Shown here piece by piece: positions 8,835 to 17,530 of a DNA stretch of 63,601 bases (positions are counted from its first letter, which is position 1; each line of letters opens with the position of its first letter). The position numbers and the translations under genes are program-made. The stretch is from Akkermansia muciniphila. GTDB lineage: Bacteria; Verrucomicrobiota; Verrucomicrobiia; Verrucomicrobiales; V1-33. The notes beneath the pieces are model-generated. The model had not been told where the DNA came from. It did not search any database and was given only the letters and a program-made list of their open reading frames with translations. The stretch lies in assembly GCA_943333275.1 (NCBI GenBank), contig CALQSQ010000018.1, positions 1 through 63,601 on the forward strand. The letters are read 5' to 3'.

Positions 8835-10922
8835 TCAGTCCACGTAAATGGATTCGTTGAGGTTGAGGACACCGCGGCAGAAACTCTCAAGCCCAGTGTT
8901 GTCGGGCTGCGCGAGGATGAGCTGCTGCGCCGCCTGCAGTTCCTTTTCCTGCGGCAGGCGTTGCAGAACCAATTGGAAAGCGTGCTGAATCTGTGATTCC
9001 GGTTTATCGCCGGACTCGCGCCGCAGTCTTGCAGCCAGGGCAGCCGCCTGCTGATGGACGAAGGCGTCGTTGAGCAGCATGAGGGCCTGGGGTGCGGTGG
9101 TGGTATTGGGGCGCAGGCCAACCGGCGATGTGCAGTTGGCGAAATCCAGACTTTCCAGCAGGGGGATTTTCAGTGCCCGCTTGACGACGAGATAGATGCT
9201 GCGCCGATTTTGTTCCTCCACCGGACTGTCTTTCCAACCTTTGCCCGCCGCGTCCTGGGTGCTGTGAACTTCGGGTGGCAGCTTGGGATAGACGCTGGGG
9301 CCTCCCGCCTTGGGATTGAGCAATCCGCTCGCTTTCAACATACAATCGCGAACCACCTCGGCGTCCACGCGATGGGCGTTCTGCCGCCACAGAGATTCGT
9401 TGTCCTGATCCGCCACCACTGCCCTGGGGTCCTGGGTCCGGGAGGACATCCGATACGCCCGGCTCGTCATGATCAGGCGATGCATCTGTTTCACACTCCA
9501 GCCTTGTTTGACAAATTCGTCGGCCAGGAAATCGAGCAGCGGTTGGTTCGAGGGTGGCAATCCTGTATGCCCGAAATCATCCGGCGTTGGCACGATACCG
9601 ACATGGAAATGCCTTTGCCAGATGCGATTCACCATGACCCGCGCCGTCAGCGGATGCGCGGGACTGGCGATCCAATCGGCGAGCACGGTGCGTCGTCCGG
9701 TGGAGGCGCTTCCGGCACTGCGTGGAGAAACTGTTGGAGTTGGCTGGCCGAACACTTCGGGAAATGCCAGTGCGACTTCCTCACGCGGGGATTGGGCATC
9801 GCCCCGCGCCAACAAATGAGTGACCACAGGCTGCGGGCCATTTTCGGCAATACACAGCGCCGTATCAAACGGAGGCATTTCTTCGCGAATCAACTTCAGT
9901 TTTCCCTCTGCAGCAGCCTTTGCCGCAGGATCAGCAGCACCAGCCAACTCAGTCTCAGCAGCACTCATCCGTTGCTGTTTTTCCTTTTCCCATCGGGCGA
10001 TTTCCTCTGGAGCCACCAGTGCGCGCGTGATCTTGCCCGTGCCGCGGCTGAACGCACCGGTCTTGTGCAAACCATAGGGATCGATGCTGCGCAGGAAGCT
10101 GAGCAGGGAATAGTAGTCGGTCTGGCTGAGGGGATCGAACTTGTGATGATGGCAGCGTGCGCAGCCCAGGGTCAGGCCCATGAAGGTGGCTCCCGTGGTC
10201 ACCATGATGTCGTCCAGATCATCGTATTCCGCCACCACGGTGCTGTCCGGCTCGTCGTCCCACACATGCAGTCGGAAGTAACCAGTGGCGATGATGGCGT
10301 CCTTCCATTCCTCGCTGGCGGGTGGCATGGATTCCGCCATTTCATCGCCTGCAAGTTGTTCGCGGATGAACTGGTCATACGGTTTGTCCCTGTTAAATGC
10401 CTGGATCACATAATCGCGATACCTCCATGCAGATGGTTTATCGCCATCGCGCTCATAGCCATTGCTCTCGGCGTAACGGACCAGATCCAGCCAGTGGCGC
10501 GCCCAGCGTTCGCCGTAGTGGGGTGAAGCCAGCAGGCGATCGATCAATTTTGCCCATGCTTCATCAGTCGGTTCCGCAGCAAAAGCCGCCACATCCTCCG
10601 GAGCGGGCGGAAGCCCCCATAGATCGAAAAAGACGCGGCGCACCAACTCCCGTGGCGTGGCGGACTCGGATCGCTTGAGTCCTTTTTCCAAAAGTTTTGC
10701 CGCGAGCAGGGCATCCACCGGATGAGCGTCACCCGTGGCAGGAATGCTGGGGGCACGAACTGGTTGAAACGCCCAGTAGGCCCGGTCTTCATCGCTGAGG
10801 ATGAATTTACCCGATCGCAGGCGCGGTCCAATGGCCGGATTGGCCATCACTGTCACCAGCACCAAGGCGAGACAAAGACAGCCTCTGAGACATTGGAAAA
10901 GGGGAGGCTTGGGACGGAACAT
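8835..10922 (-). CDS. DUF1549/DUF1553 domain protein
   Basis: The product is 695 residues with a signal peptide (LRGCLCLALVLVTVMA). The DUF1549 domain follows at about residues 65-290, with RRVFFDLWGLPP, HYGERWARHWLDLVRYAES and the cysteine signature LGCARCHHHKFDP, a CxxCH-like motif. The DUF1553 domain occupies about residues 410-670 (LADWIASPAHPLTARVMVNR, NAHRVDAEVVRDCML). The separate N-terminal planctomycete cytochrome domain found in many family members is absent. Only 7 bp separate it from the DUF1501 gene downstream, so they form an operon. The pair is a PVC signature, probably a periplasmic or outer-surface complex; biochemical function is not established. Confidence 0.93.
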   Translation of the reverse strand: MFRPKPPLFQCLRGCLCLALVLVTVMANPAIGPRLRSGKFILSDEDRAYWAFQPVRAPSIPATGDAHPVDALLAAKLLEKGLKRSESATPRELVRRVFFDLWGLPPAPEDVAAFAAEPTDEAWAKLIDRLLASPHYGERWARHWLDLVRYAESNGYERDGDKPSAWRYRDYVIQAFNRDKPYDQFIREQLAGDEMAESMPPASEEWKDAIIATGYFRLHVWDDEPDSTVVAEYDDLDDIMVTTGATFMGLTLGCARCHHHKFDPLSQTDYYSLLSFLRSIDPYGLHKTGAFSRGTGKITRALVAPEEIARWEKEKQQRMSAAETELAGAADPAAKAAAEGKLKLIREEMPPFDTALCIAENGPQPVVTHLLARGDAQSPREEVALAFPEVFGQPTPTVSPRSAGSASTGRRTVLADWIASPAHPLTARVMVNRIWQRHFHVGIVPTPDDFGHTGLPPSNQPLLDFLADEFVKQGWSVKQMHRLIMTSRAYRMSSRTQDPRAVVADQDNESLWRQNAHRVDAEVVRDCMLKASGLLNPKAGGPSVYPKLPPEVHSTQDAAGKGWKDSPVEEQNRRSIYLVVKRALKIPLLESLDFANCTSPVGLRPNTTTAPQALMLLNDAFVHQQAAALAARLRRESGDKPESQIQHAFQLVLQRLPQEKELQAAQQLILAQPDNTGLESFCRGVLNLNESIYVD

Positions 10923-11096
10923 TTGATTGTCACAACATGTTGATTTCAGCTTCTCAAAGCAAAACCTTTTTCACGGGCTGGGAAAGAATCCCAACAGGAA
11001 CAGGAAATGGCATGAAAGCCCCACATCCGCGCTCGCGCCTTTCCGCACTGCCTGCTTGCCAAATGCCCCGTTCCTCCGCATAGACTGCGGGCAACT

Positions 11097-11504
11097 ATGA
11101 ACTCATTTATTACCGATGCTGAAGTCGAGCACGGGGACTTCCCCTGGTGCCATGTCGAATGGATGTCGAACCCCGCGCTCACTGATGCCAAGCACCTCCT
11201 GCTGGTGCGTGCCGAATTTGCACCGGGCCAGCAGCATAATTTCCACATGCATCCCCACCGCGAGGAAATCATCTATGTGCTGGAAGGAGAAGCAACCCAA
11301 TGGGTGGGAGCGAAAATGAAAGTGCTTGGACCAGGCATGATGGCCCACATCCCCGCCGGCACCGCCCACGCCACGCGCAATTCCGGCACTGCGCCATTGA
11401 AATTCCTCGCGATTTTGTCGCCCGTGGAGGCCGAGGGAGATTTCACCACAGATGTTTACAACGAGGAACCATGGTGCAGCTTGCTGGCGCCAGTTGCCTA
11501 TTGA
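11097..11504 (+). CDS. Cupin-domain protein
   Basis: This is a single-domain cupin of 135 residues. The first cupin motif is visible as GQQHNFHMHPHREEIIYVLEG (His, His and Glu metal ligands) and the second as PAGTAHATRNSG with the fourth His. The function of such small cupins ranges from metal-dependent isomerases and dioxygenases to sensors, and the sequence does not decide. It is the first gene of a plus-strand run with the TIM-barrel and UPF0261 genes 81 bp downstream, so a shared metabolic role is plausible but only inferred. The upstream gap (10923-11096) separates it from the divergent DUF1549 gene. Confidence 0.88.
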   Translation: MNSFITDAEVEHGDFPWCHVEWMSNPALTDAKHLLLVRAEFAPGQQHNFHMHPHREEIIYVLEGEATQWVGAKMKVLGPGMMAHIPAGTAHATRNSGTAPLKFLAILSPVEAEGDFTTDVYNEEPWCSLLAPVAY

Positions 11505-11585
11505 AAATCGGTGTGCGGGAAATTGATTTTTCCCAATCCGCTCATCCAATACCTCCCCATCCTCACTCACCAACTCATTCAAATC

Positions 11586-12458
11586 ATGCCCAACCCCTGG
11601 ACCGGAAAAGGAAACCCCTACACGCGCGCTGAAGTCATCGAACGCCTGCAAGCCACCCTGAGCAAGGGGGAACCCATCATTGCGGCCGGAGCCGGGACGG
11701 GAATCACCGCGAAGTTCATCGAGAAAGGCGGCGCGGATCTCATTATCATTTACAACAGCGGGCGGTTCCGGATGAGCGGCCACGGCTCCACTGCGGGACT
11801 CATGAGCTATGGCGATGCCAATGCGATCGCCATGGAAATTGGCGAGTATGAAGTCCTGCCGGTCGTGGAGGACATACCCGTCATCTGCGGCGTGCATGCG
11901 ACGGATCCGCGGCGGCGCATGTGGCACTGGCTCGGCCAGGTCAAGGAAATGGGTTTCAGTGGCGTGAATAATTTCCCCACGCATTGCATCATTGATGGCA
12001 AGTTCCGGCAGATCCTGGAAGAGACGGGCATGAGTGTAGAGAAGGAATTTGAAATGGTCTCGCTGGCAAGGCGCATGGATTTGTTCACAATCGTTTATGT
12101 CAGTTCTCCGGAGGAAGCCAGGCGCATGGCCGACGCCGGGGCGGATGCAATCATTGCCCATGTGGGCACGACCATCGGAGGGTCGATCGGCGTGACCAAT
12201 GCCACGGTCTCGCTTGACGAGGCGGCCAAATGGACGCAGGAGTTGATCGAGGCCGGGCGCTCCACCGGACGCAAGGACATCATTTACCTCAGCCATGGCG
12301 GCCCGATCTGCACGCCCGAGGACGCGGCATTTATCAATGAACACACGGATGCCGTGGGCTTCGTGGGCGCTTCCAGTCTGGAACGTCTCGCGGTGGAAAA
12401 TTCCCTGCAGGCGCTGACGCAGCGCTTCAAAAAAATCCCGCTGCACCGCAAAGTCTAA
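11586..12458 (+). CDS. Phosphoenolpyruvate-hydrolase-like TIM-barrel protein (PF09370 type)
   Basis: The protein is 290 residues; the start MPNPWTGKGNPYTR is chosen over an upstream in-frame ATG at 11511. The family signature is strong: IIAAGAGTGITAKFIEKGGAD, the IYNSGRFRMSGHGS loop, LPVVEDIPVICGVHATDP, and GADAIIAHVGTTIGGSIG. This is the TIM-barrel signal-transduction/PEP-hydrolase-like family, related to the PEP mutase/isocitrate lyase superfamily; its reaction is poorly defined. The next gene, 12 bp downstream, is a Tm-1-like UPF0261 protein. In plants the same two domains are fused in the tomato Tm-1 virus-resistance protein. Confidence 0.9.
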   Translation: MPNPWTGKGNPYTRAEVIERLQATLSKGEPIIAAGAGTGITAKFIEKGGADLIIIYNSGRFRMSGHGSTAGLMSYGDANAIAMEIGEYEVLPVVEDIPVICGVHATDPRRRMWHWLGQVKEMGFSGVNNFPTHCIIDGKFRQILEETGMSVEKEFEMVSLARRMDLFTIVYVSSPEEARRMADAGADAIIAHVGTTIGGSIGVTNATVSLDEAAKWTQELIEAGRSTGRKDIIYLSHGGPICTPEDAAFINEHTDAVGFVGASSLERLAVENSLQALTQRFKKIPLHRKV

Positions 12459-12470
12459 CCCTCCGATCTC

Positions 12471-13679
12471 ATGCCCACCATCGCCGTCCTCGGAACACTC
12501 GACTCCAAAGGTCACGAACACGCCTTTGTGGCAGACATCATTCGCAGCCGTGGCCACAAGGTTCTGCTCATTGATGCAGGCTGCCTGGAAGCGCCCCAGG
12601 TGACGCCGGATGTGCAACGCACGGACATTTGTCCGGGTTTGAATCAACTTCCAGCCGACCGTGGAGTGCGTGTTGCGGCCATGGCGGCGGCGGTTCCGGG
12701 ATTCGTGGCGGATCTGGCTTCCGGTGGAAAAATTGACGGTATTATTTCGCTCGGCGGAGGCGGCGGCACGGCCATTGGTTCGGCGGCCATGCGTGCGCTG
12801 CCCATTGGATTTCCCAAACTCATGGTGAGCACCCTGGCGAGCGGCAATGTGGCACCGTATGTGGGCACCAAGGACATCGTGATGATGCCATCGATTGTGG
12901 ATGTGGCTGGATTGAATCGCATTTCCAGCACTCTGTTTCGTCAGGCTGCCGGAGCCATCTGCGGCATGGTGGAGGCCAAACTCGCCGCCCCGGATTCCGA
13001 TGCCAATGCCAGGCCGATCATCGTGGCCAGCATGTTCGGCAATACCACGACCTGCATCAATGACGCCAAGTCCGTGCTCGACCAAGCGGGATATGAAACG
13101 CTTGTTTTCCACGCGACCGGCACCGGCGGCAGGGCCATGGAATCGCTCATTGAATCAGGCATGGTCACCGGAGTGCTTGATGTCACGACGACTGAATGGG
13201 CGGATGAATTCGTGGGTGGCATTCTGGGGGCAGGCCCGACGCGCCTCGATGCAGCGGCAAAGCGGGGAGTGCCGACGATCCTGGCACCAGGCTGTCTCGA
13301 CATGGTGAACTTCGGCGAGCCACAGACCGTGCCGGAGAAATTTTCCGGAAGGAAATTTTACCACCACAATCCTCAGGTGACCCTGATGCGGACCAATGCC
13401 GGTGAGTGTGCGGAACTGGGCAGGATCCTCGCTGAAAAAGCCAATGCGTCCACCGGTCCCGTGACGGTTTTCCTGCCACTGAAGGGAATCAGTATTATCA
13501 GCACCGAAGGCCAGCCCTTTCATGATCCCGCCGCCGATGCCGCGCTTTTCAACGCCATCAAAAAACATCTGCGCCAGGGCATTTCCTGCGTTGAGATCGA
13601 TTCCACCATCAATGATCCAGCCTTCTCCCAGGCCTGCGCCACGGAACTCCTGCGCCTGCTCGCCGCCGTCAAATCATGA
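12471..13679 (+). CDS. Tm-1-like ATP-binding domain protein (UPF0261)
   Basis: The protein has 402 residues and starts MPTIAVLGTLDSKGHEHAFV, the conserved UPF0261 opening. Further family motifs are GIISLGGGGGTAIGSAAMRALP, STLASGNVAPYVGTKDI, SMFGNTTTCI and HATGTGGRAMESLI. It ends FLPLKGISIISTEGQPFHDP, followed by the C-terminal helix. In tomato Tm-1 this domain binds ATP and the tobamovirus replication protein; the bacterial role is unknown. It lies 12 bp after the TIM-barrel gene and overlaps hemB by 4 bp (ATGA), so the three are translationally coupled. Length matches the family. Confidence 0.93.
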   Translation: MPTIAVLGTLDSKGHEHAFVADIIRSRGHKVLLIDAGCLEAPQVTPDVQRTDICPGLNQLPADRGVRVAAMAAAVPGFVADLASGGKIDGIISLGGGGGTAIGSAAMRALPIGFPKLMVSTLASGNVAPYVGTKDIVMMPSIVDVAGLNRISSTLFRQAAGAICGMVEAKLAAPDSDANARPIIVASMFGNTTTCINDAKSVLDQAGYETLVFHATGTGGRAMESLIESGMVTGVLDVTTTEWADEFVGGILGAGPTRLDAAAKRGVPTILAPGCLDMVNFGEPQTVPEKFSGRKFYHHNPQVTLMRTNAGECAELGRILAEKANASTGPVTVFLPLKGISIISTEGQPFHDPAADAALFNAIKKHLRQGISCVEIDSTINDPAFSQACATELLRLLAAVKS

Positions 13680-14653
13680 ACCTGCCCATCCGTCCACGCC
13701 GCAATCGCCGCACGCCCAGCATCCGGGGCCTGGTGCGTGAGACCACGCTGACTGCGGAGCATTTGATCCTGCCATTGTTCATTCAGGAGGGTGCCGCGGA
13801 TGAGGCGATCGACTCCATGCCCGGCTGCACCCGCTGGAGCCTGCATGGAATGCTGGGAGAAATCGGCCGCTGCCGGGCCGTTGGCGTAAATACGTTCGTG
13901 CTCTTTCCCAGGATTGCGGAGGAGTTGAAGACGCCCATGGCGGAGGAGGCGTGGAATCCGGAGGGTTTGGTCCCGCGCGCCATCCGCGCCATCAAACTAA
14001 AGTTTCCAGACGCCTGCGTCGTCACCGATGTAGCCCTTGATCCCTACAATGCCGATGGTCACGATGGTCTGGTCGCGGAGGATGGGCGGATTTTAAATGA
14101 CCAAACGGTCATCGCTCTTTGTCGCCAAGCGCTCTGCCATGCGCAGGCCGGATCGGATATCATCAGTCCCAGCGACATGATGGACGGACGCGTCGGGGCG
14201 CTGCGCCAGGCGCTGGATCAGGAAGCGTTCAGCGAAATTGCCATCCTCAGCTACACCGCCAAATACGCCAGCGCCTACTACGGACCGTTTCGGGGCGCAC
14301 TGGATTCCGCCCCCAAGGCTGGAGATAAGAAGACCTACCAAATGGATCCCGCCAACGCCCGCGAGGCCGAGCGCGAGGCGGCACTGGATGCAGCAGAAGG
14401 AGCTGACATGCTCATGGTCAAACCGGCCGGGCCCTACCTCGACATCATTCATCGACTCCGACAGCAGACCGCCCTGCCCATCGCCGCCTACCAGGTCAGT
14501 GGCGAATACCTCATGATCAAATCCGCCGCAGCCTCCGGTTGGGTGAACGAAAAGGCGGTGATCATGGAGAGCCTGATCGGTATCCGGCGGGCCGGCGCGG
14601 ATTTTATCCTCACCTATTTTGCAAGGCAGGCGGCTGAATGGCTGAAAGAATAG
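13676..14653 (+). CDS. hemB: Delta-aminolevulinic acid dehydratase (porphobilinogen synthase)
   Basis: The enzyme is 325 residues and condenses two 5-aminolevulinate molecules to porphobilinogen, a committed step of tetrapyrrole synthesis. The catalytic lysines are seen as YTAKYASAYYGPF (K196) and MVKPAGPY (K249, Schiff base). The metal-site segment reads DVALDPYNADGHDG, with Asp/Ala in place of the three cysteines of zinc-dependent enzymes. This predicts the magnesium/potassium-type enzyme known from Pseudomonas and rhizobia. It starts inside the last codons of the UPF0261 gene (4-bp ATGA overlap). No other heme genes are next to it. Confidence 0.96.
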   Translation: MNLPIRPRRNRRTPSIRGLVRETTLTAEHLILPLFIQEGAADEAIDSMPGCTRWSLHGMLGEIGRCRAVGVNTFVLFPRIAEELKTPMAEEAWNPEGLVPRAIRAIKLKFPDACVVTDVALDPYNADGHDGLVAEDGRILNDQTVIALCRQALCHAQAGSDIISPSDMMDGRVGALRQALDQEAFSEIAILSYTAKYASAYYGPFRGALDSAPKAGDKKTYQMDPANAREAEREAALDAAEGADMLMVKPAGPYLDIIHRLRQQTALPIAAYQVSGEYLMIKSAAASGWVNEKAVIMESLIGIRRAGADFILTYFARQAAEWLKE

Positions 14654-14742
14654 GAATCGATGGACGCCGACGATTGCAAACTGCAGATTGCACCACGCCC
14701 GAACCAATCGTAGCCTGAGCTCAGCATCGTCGCATTTAACCC

Positions 14743-15780
14743 ATGGAACCCATCGCCGAACCCCATTTGATTGCAGAAACCCGCCGCCGACTGGTAGGCT
14801 GGGAAGAGGCCGAGGTGCGCCTGGAATTGATCCTCAAGGGAGGGTCGGATCGCAGTTATTACCGCGTCCATGGCGGGGGGAAATTTCGCGGACCAAAGAC
14901 GTGCATCCTGATGGTGTATTCCGACCGGCGTCCGGATAACAAAAGTTTCTTCGCCGCCACCGAGGTTCTCGCGCGTCATGGAGTGCACACTCCCCGGATT
15001 TATTTCCATGACGCCGGACAGCGCCTGGCATGGATGGAGGACCTGGGAGAGGCTGATTTGTGGTCGCACCGGCATGATCCCCAGCCGGAGCGCCTGGCCC
15101 TCTACCAGGATGCTCTGGAGCAGGTGGCAAAAATTCACGCCATCAAACTTTCGGATCTCCCCCAGAGCCTAAGCTGCCATTTGCAGCCGGGGTTTGATGC
15201 CGCGCTTTACCTTTGGGAGCAGGATTATTTTTTCCAAAATTTTGCGAAGCACTTCTCGGCGCGCACAACGGACGAAATCCAGGACATCCGCCAGCAAAGC
15301 CAGTTCCAAGATCTGGCGCACGATCTGGCGGGCATGCCCCGTTTCCTGGTCCACCGCGATTTCCAGTCACAAAACATCATCATCCGCAACCGCCAGGCGA
15401 TCCTCATTGATTACCAGGGGCTGCGTCCCGGCCGCCCGGAATATGACCTGGCCTCGCTGCTTTACGATCCCTACGTTGAACTTACGATGGACGAGCGCGA
15501 TGATCTGGTGGCCCACTATCTTGAAATCCGCCCCTCCGACGACCAATGGGACACGAATCAGGAAATCCTCGCCGCCTGCTGCGCGCAACGCCTCATGCAG
15601 GCGCTGGGGGCGTATGGATATCTGGGGATCGAGTGCGGGAAATCCGCCTTCCTCAAGCACATCCCCCGGGCTGTGGCCAACCTCCGGGAAATCCTTGCCC
15701 TCCACCCCGTCCTGCCCGGTCTGCTGGATGTGCTGGAATTGCGCGACGATCCGGCGGAAATTTCTGCGGCCGTGGCCTGA
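14743..15780 (+). CDS. AmgK-like sugar kinase / phosphotransferase family protein
   Basis: This protein of 345 residues has the aminoglycoside-phosphotransferase/choline-kinase fold. The N-lobe shows LKGGSDRSYYRV; the catalytic loop is FLVHRDFQSQNIII (HxDxxxxN type) and the metal-binding segment is LIDYQGLRPGRPEYDLASLL. The 'FQSQNI...IDYQGL' pattern matches the AmgK family, which phosphorylates N-acetylmuramate or N-acetylglucosamine at the anomeric position in peptidoglycan recycling. A MurU-type nucleotidyltransferase, its usual partner, is not seen nearby, so the substrate is inferred. It lies 89 bp after hemB and 43 bp before the Hsp70 gene. Confidence 0.85.
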   Translation: MEPIAEPHLIAETRRRLVGWEEAEVRLELILKGGSDRSYYRVHGGGKFRGPKTCILMVYSDRRPDNKSFFAATEVLARHGVHTPRIYFHDAGQRLAWMEDLGEADLWSHRHDPQPERLALYQDALEQVAKIHAIKLSDLPQSLSCHLQPGFDAALYLWEQDYFFQNFAKHFSARTTDEIQDIRQQSQFQDLAHDLAGMPRFLVHRDFQSQNIIIRNRQAILIDYQGLRPGRPEYDLASLLYDPYVELTMDERDDLVAHYLEIRPSDDQWDTNQEILAACCAQRLMQALGAYGYLGIECGKSAFLKHIPRAVANLREILALHPVLPGLLDVLELRDDPAEISAAVA

Positions 15781-15823
15781 ATTTTCACTTTCTGAAGCCC
15801 CCGCTCCCGCTAAGATTCCCCCC

Positions 15824-17530
15824 ATGATTGGCATCGACCTCGGAACGACAAACAGCCTTGTGGCCATAATGCGCGATGGAATTCCCGTCGTGCTGGAGAA
15901 TGAGCTTGGCGAAACGCTGACGCCCTCGGCGGTGGCGGTGGCGGAGGATGGCACGGTGCTGGTGGGGCGGGCGGCGAAGGATCGCTTGGTGACGGCTCCG
16001 CAGGATGGCCGGGCCTTTTTCAAGCGCGATCTCGGCACGGACGGGCGCTACAGTTTCGGCAAGCGGAAGTGGTCGCCCGTGGAATGCTCGGCGCTCATTT
16101 TGCAGGAAATGAAACGGATCGCAGAATCGCGCCTGGGCCAGAAAGTGGACAGCGCGGTGATCACCGTTCCAGCTTATTTCCACGATTCCCAACGCGCTGC
16201 CACCGCGGAGGCCGCCAGGATCGCCGGGCTGAAAGTTGAGCGTCTGCTGAATGAGCCCACGGCGGCGGCACTGGCGTATGGATTTAAAATGCCAGGCGAT
16301 GAATCCACGCTGCTGGTCTTCGATCTGGGTGGAGGCACGTTCGATGTCACGCTGCTGGAGGTGTTCGATGGCGTGGTGGAAGTGAAAGCTAGCGCCGGGG
16401 AATCGCGCCTCGGAGGGGAGGACTATACCGATGCCCTCTCCGCCTGGATCGCCAGGGAATATCATTTCGTGCCACCTCCCGCCCAGGCCGGCAAATGGCG
16501 CAATCAGTTGGAGCAGGTGAAACGCCGCCTGACGCAGGAGGAAAGGACCACCGTGCAGGCGGGCGAACTGTCGCTGCCGGTCAGTCGTGAAGATTTCCGC
16601 GCGGCCACGGCGGATCTGACGGGACGACTCTGGCCGGTGGTCCGGCGCTGTCTGCGCGATGCCGGAGTCACGGCGAAACACCTCAGCAATGTGCTGCTGG
16701 TGGGCGGAGCGAGCCGGATGCCGCTGATTATCGAGGGTATTCGCGACGTGCTGCAAAAGGAACCGCAGGCCAATCTGGATCCGGACCGCGTGGTGGCCCT
16801 TGGTGCCGCCGTGCAGCAGGCGTTGTGCGAAGGTTCCGAGGATGTGGGGGATCTCGTGCTGACAGACGTGTGCCCGCACACCCTGGGCGTCATGGTCTCG
16901 AAACAACTGGCGCCGGGGCATCACGATCCGGGATATTTCGAGCCTGTCATTGACCGCAACACCACGGTGCCCGTGAGCCGCAGCAAGAATTTCAACACCC
17001 TGCATCCCCAGCAGGATGAAATCAAAATCCAGGTCTACCAGGGCGAAAGCCGCATGGTGAATGAGAATCTCAAGATCGGGGAGGTGAACATCAAAGGTCT
17101 GCGGCACCAGCCGAATCAACGCCGTCCCGGCGAGGTGGATGTGCGCTTTACCTATGATATGAACGGCCTGCTGGAGGTGGAAGTCACCAATCTCTCTTCT
17201 GGAGACAAAGCCAACAAGGTGTTCCAACAGCGACCCGGTGCCATGACCGAGGCGGAAATCTCCGCCGCCCTTGCCAGACTCGCCCCGCTGAAACTCCATC
17301 CTCGCGACAGCCTCAAGAACCGGGCCCGGCTGGAACGGGCGAACCGGCTCTTCGCCGAACTAACCGGCCCCATGCGGGCGGAACTGAGCGATTTCATCGA
17401 TCAATTTGAAATGGCTCTCTCCATGCAGGACCGCGAGCGCATCTCCAGCTCCGGTGAGGACTTGGATCGTTTTATGGCCCCGTTCTTCCGCGCTGAGGAG
17501 GAGGATCGGGATTCCTCATCCAGTCTATGA
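15824..17530 (+). CDS. HscC-like short Hsp70 chaperone
   Basis: The protein has 568 residues, starting MIGIDLGTTNSLVAIMRDGI; an upstream open frame has no family support. It has the nucleotide-binding motifs of Hsp70: DLGTTNS (phosphate 1), VPAYFHDSQRAAT, NEPTAAALAYGF, DLGGGTFDVTLLEVFDG (phosphate 2) and VLLVGGASRMPLI (adenosine). The substrate-binding half is short, lacking the long helical lid of DnaK (~640 residues). This size is typical of E. coli HscC, whose partners are the J-like proteins DjlB and DjlC encoded beside it. Here too the next gene, overlapping by 4 bp, encodes a J-like protein. That context supports an HscC-type specialised chaperone rather than housekeeping DnaK. Confidence 0.93.
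   Translation: MIGIDLGTTNSLVAIMRDGIPVVLENELGETLTPSAVAVAEDGTVLVGRAAKDRLVTAPQDGRAFFKRDLGTDGRYSFGKRKWSPVECSALILQEMKRIAESRLGQKVDSAVITVPAYFHDSQRAATAEAARIAGLKVERLLNEPTAAALAYGFKMPGDESTLLVFDLGGGTFDVTLLEVFDGVVEVKASAGESRLGGEDYTDALSAWIAREYHFVPPPAQAGKWRNQLEQVKRRLTQEERTTVQAGELSLPVSREDFRAATADLTGRLWPVVRRCLRDAGVTAKHLSNVLLVGGASRMPLIIEGIRDVLQKEPQANLDPDRVVALGAAVQQALCEGSEDVGDLVLTDVCPHTLGVMVSKQLAPGHHDPGYFEPVIDRNTTVPVSRSKNFNTLHPQQDEIKIQVYQGESRMVNENLKIGEVNIKGLRHQPNQRRPGEVDVRFTYDMNGLLEVEVTNLSSGDKANKVFQQRPGAMTEAEISAALARLAPLKLHPRDSLKNRARLERANRLFAELTGPMRAELSDFIDQFEMALSMQDRERISSSGEDLDRFMAPFFRAEEEDRDSSSSL

Noticed and set aside
9054..10526. 490-residue plus-strand frame
   Set aside because: Antisense to the DUF1549/DUF1553 gene; no recognisable domain.
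11103..13112. 669-residue open frame on the minus strand
   Set aside because: It is antisense to the cupin, TIM-barrel and UPF0261 genes, which show clear family motifs; its composition (Arg/His/Gly-rich) is that of a shadow frame in GC-rich DNA.
15785..17299. 504-residue minus-strand frame
   Set aside because: Antisense to the Hsp70 gene with no domain; a by-product of codon bias.
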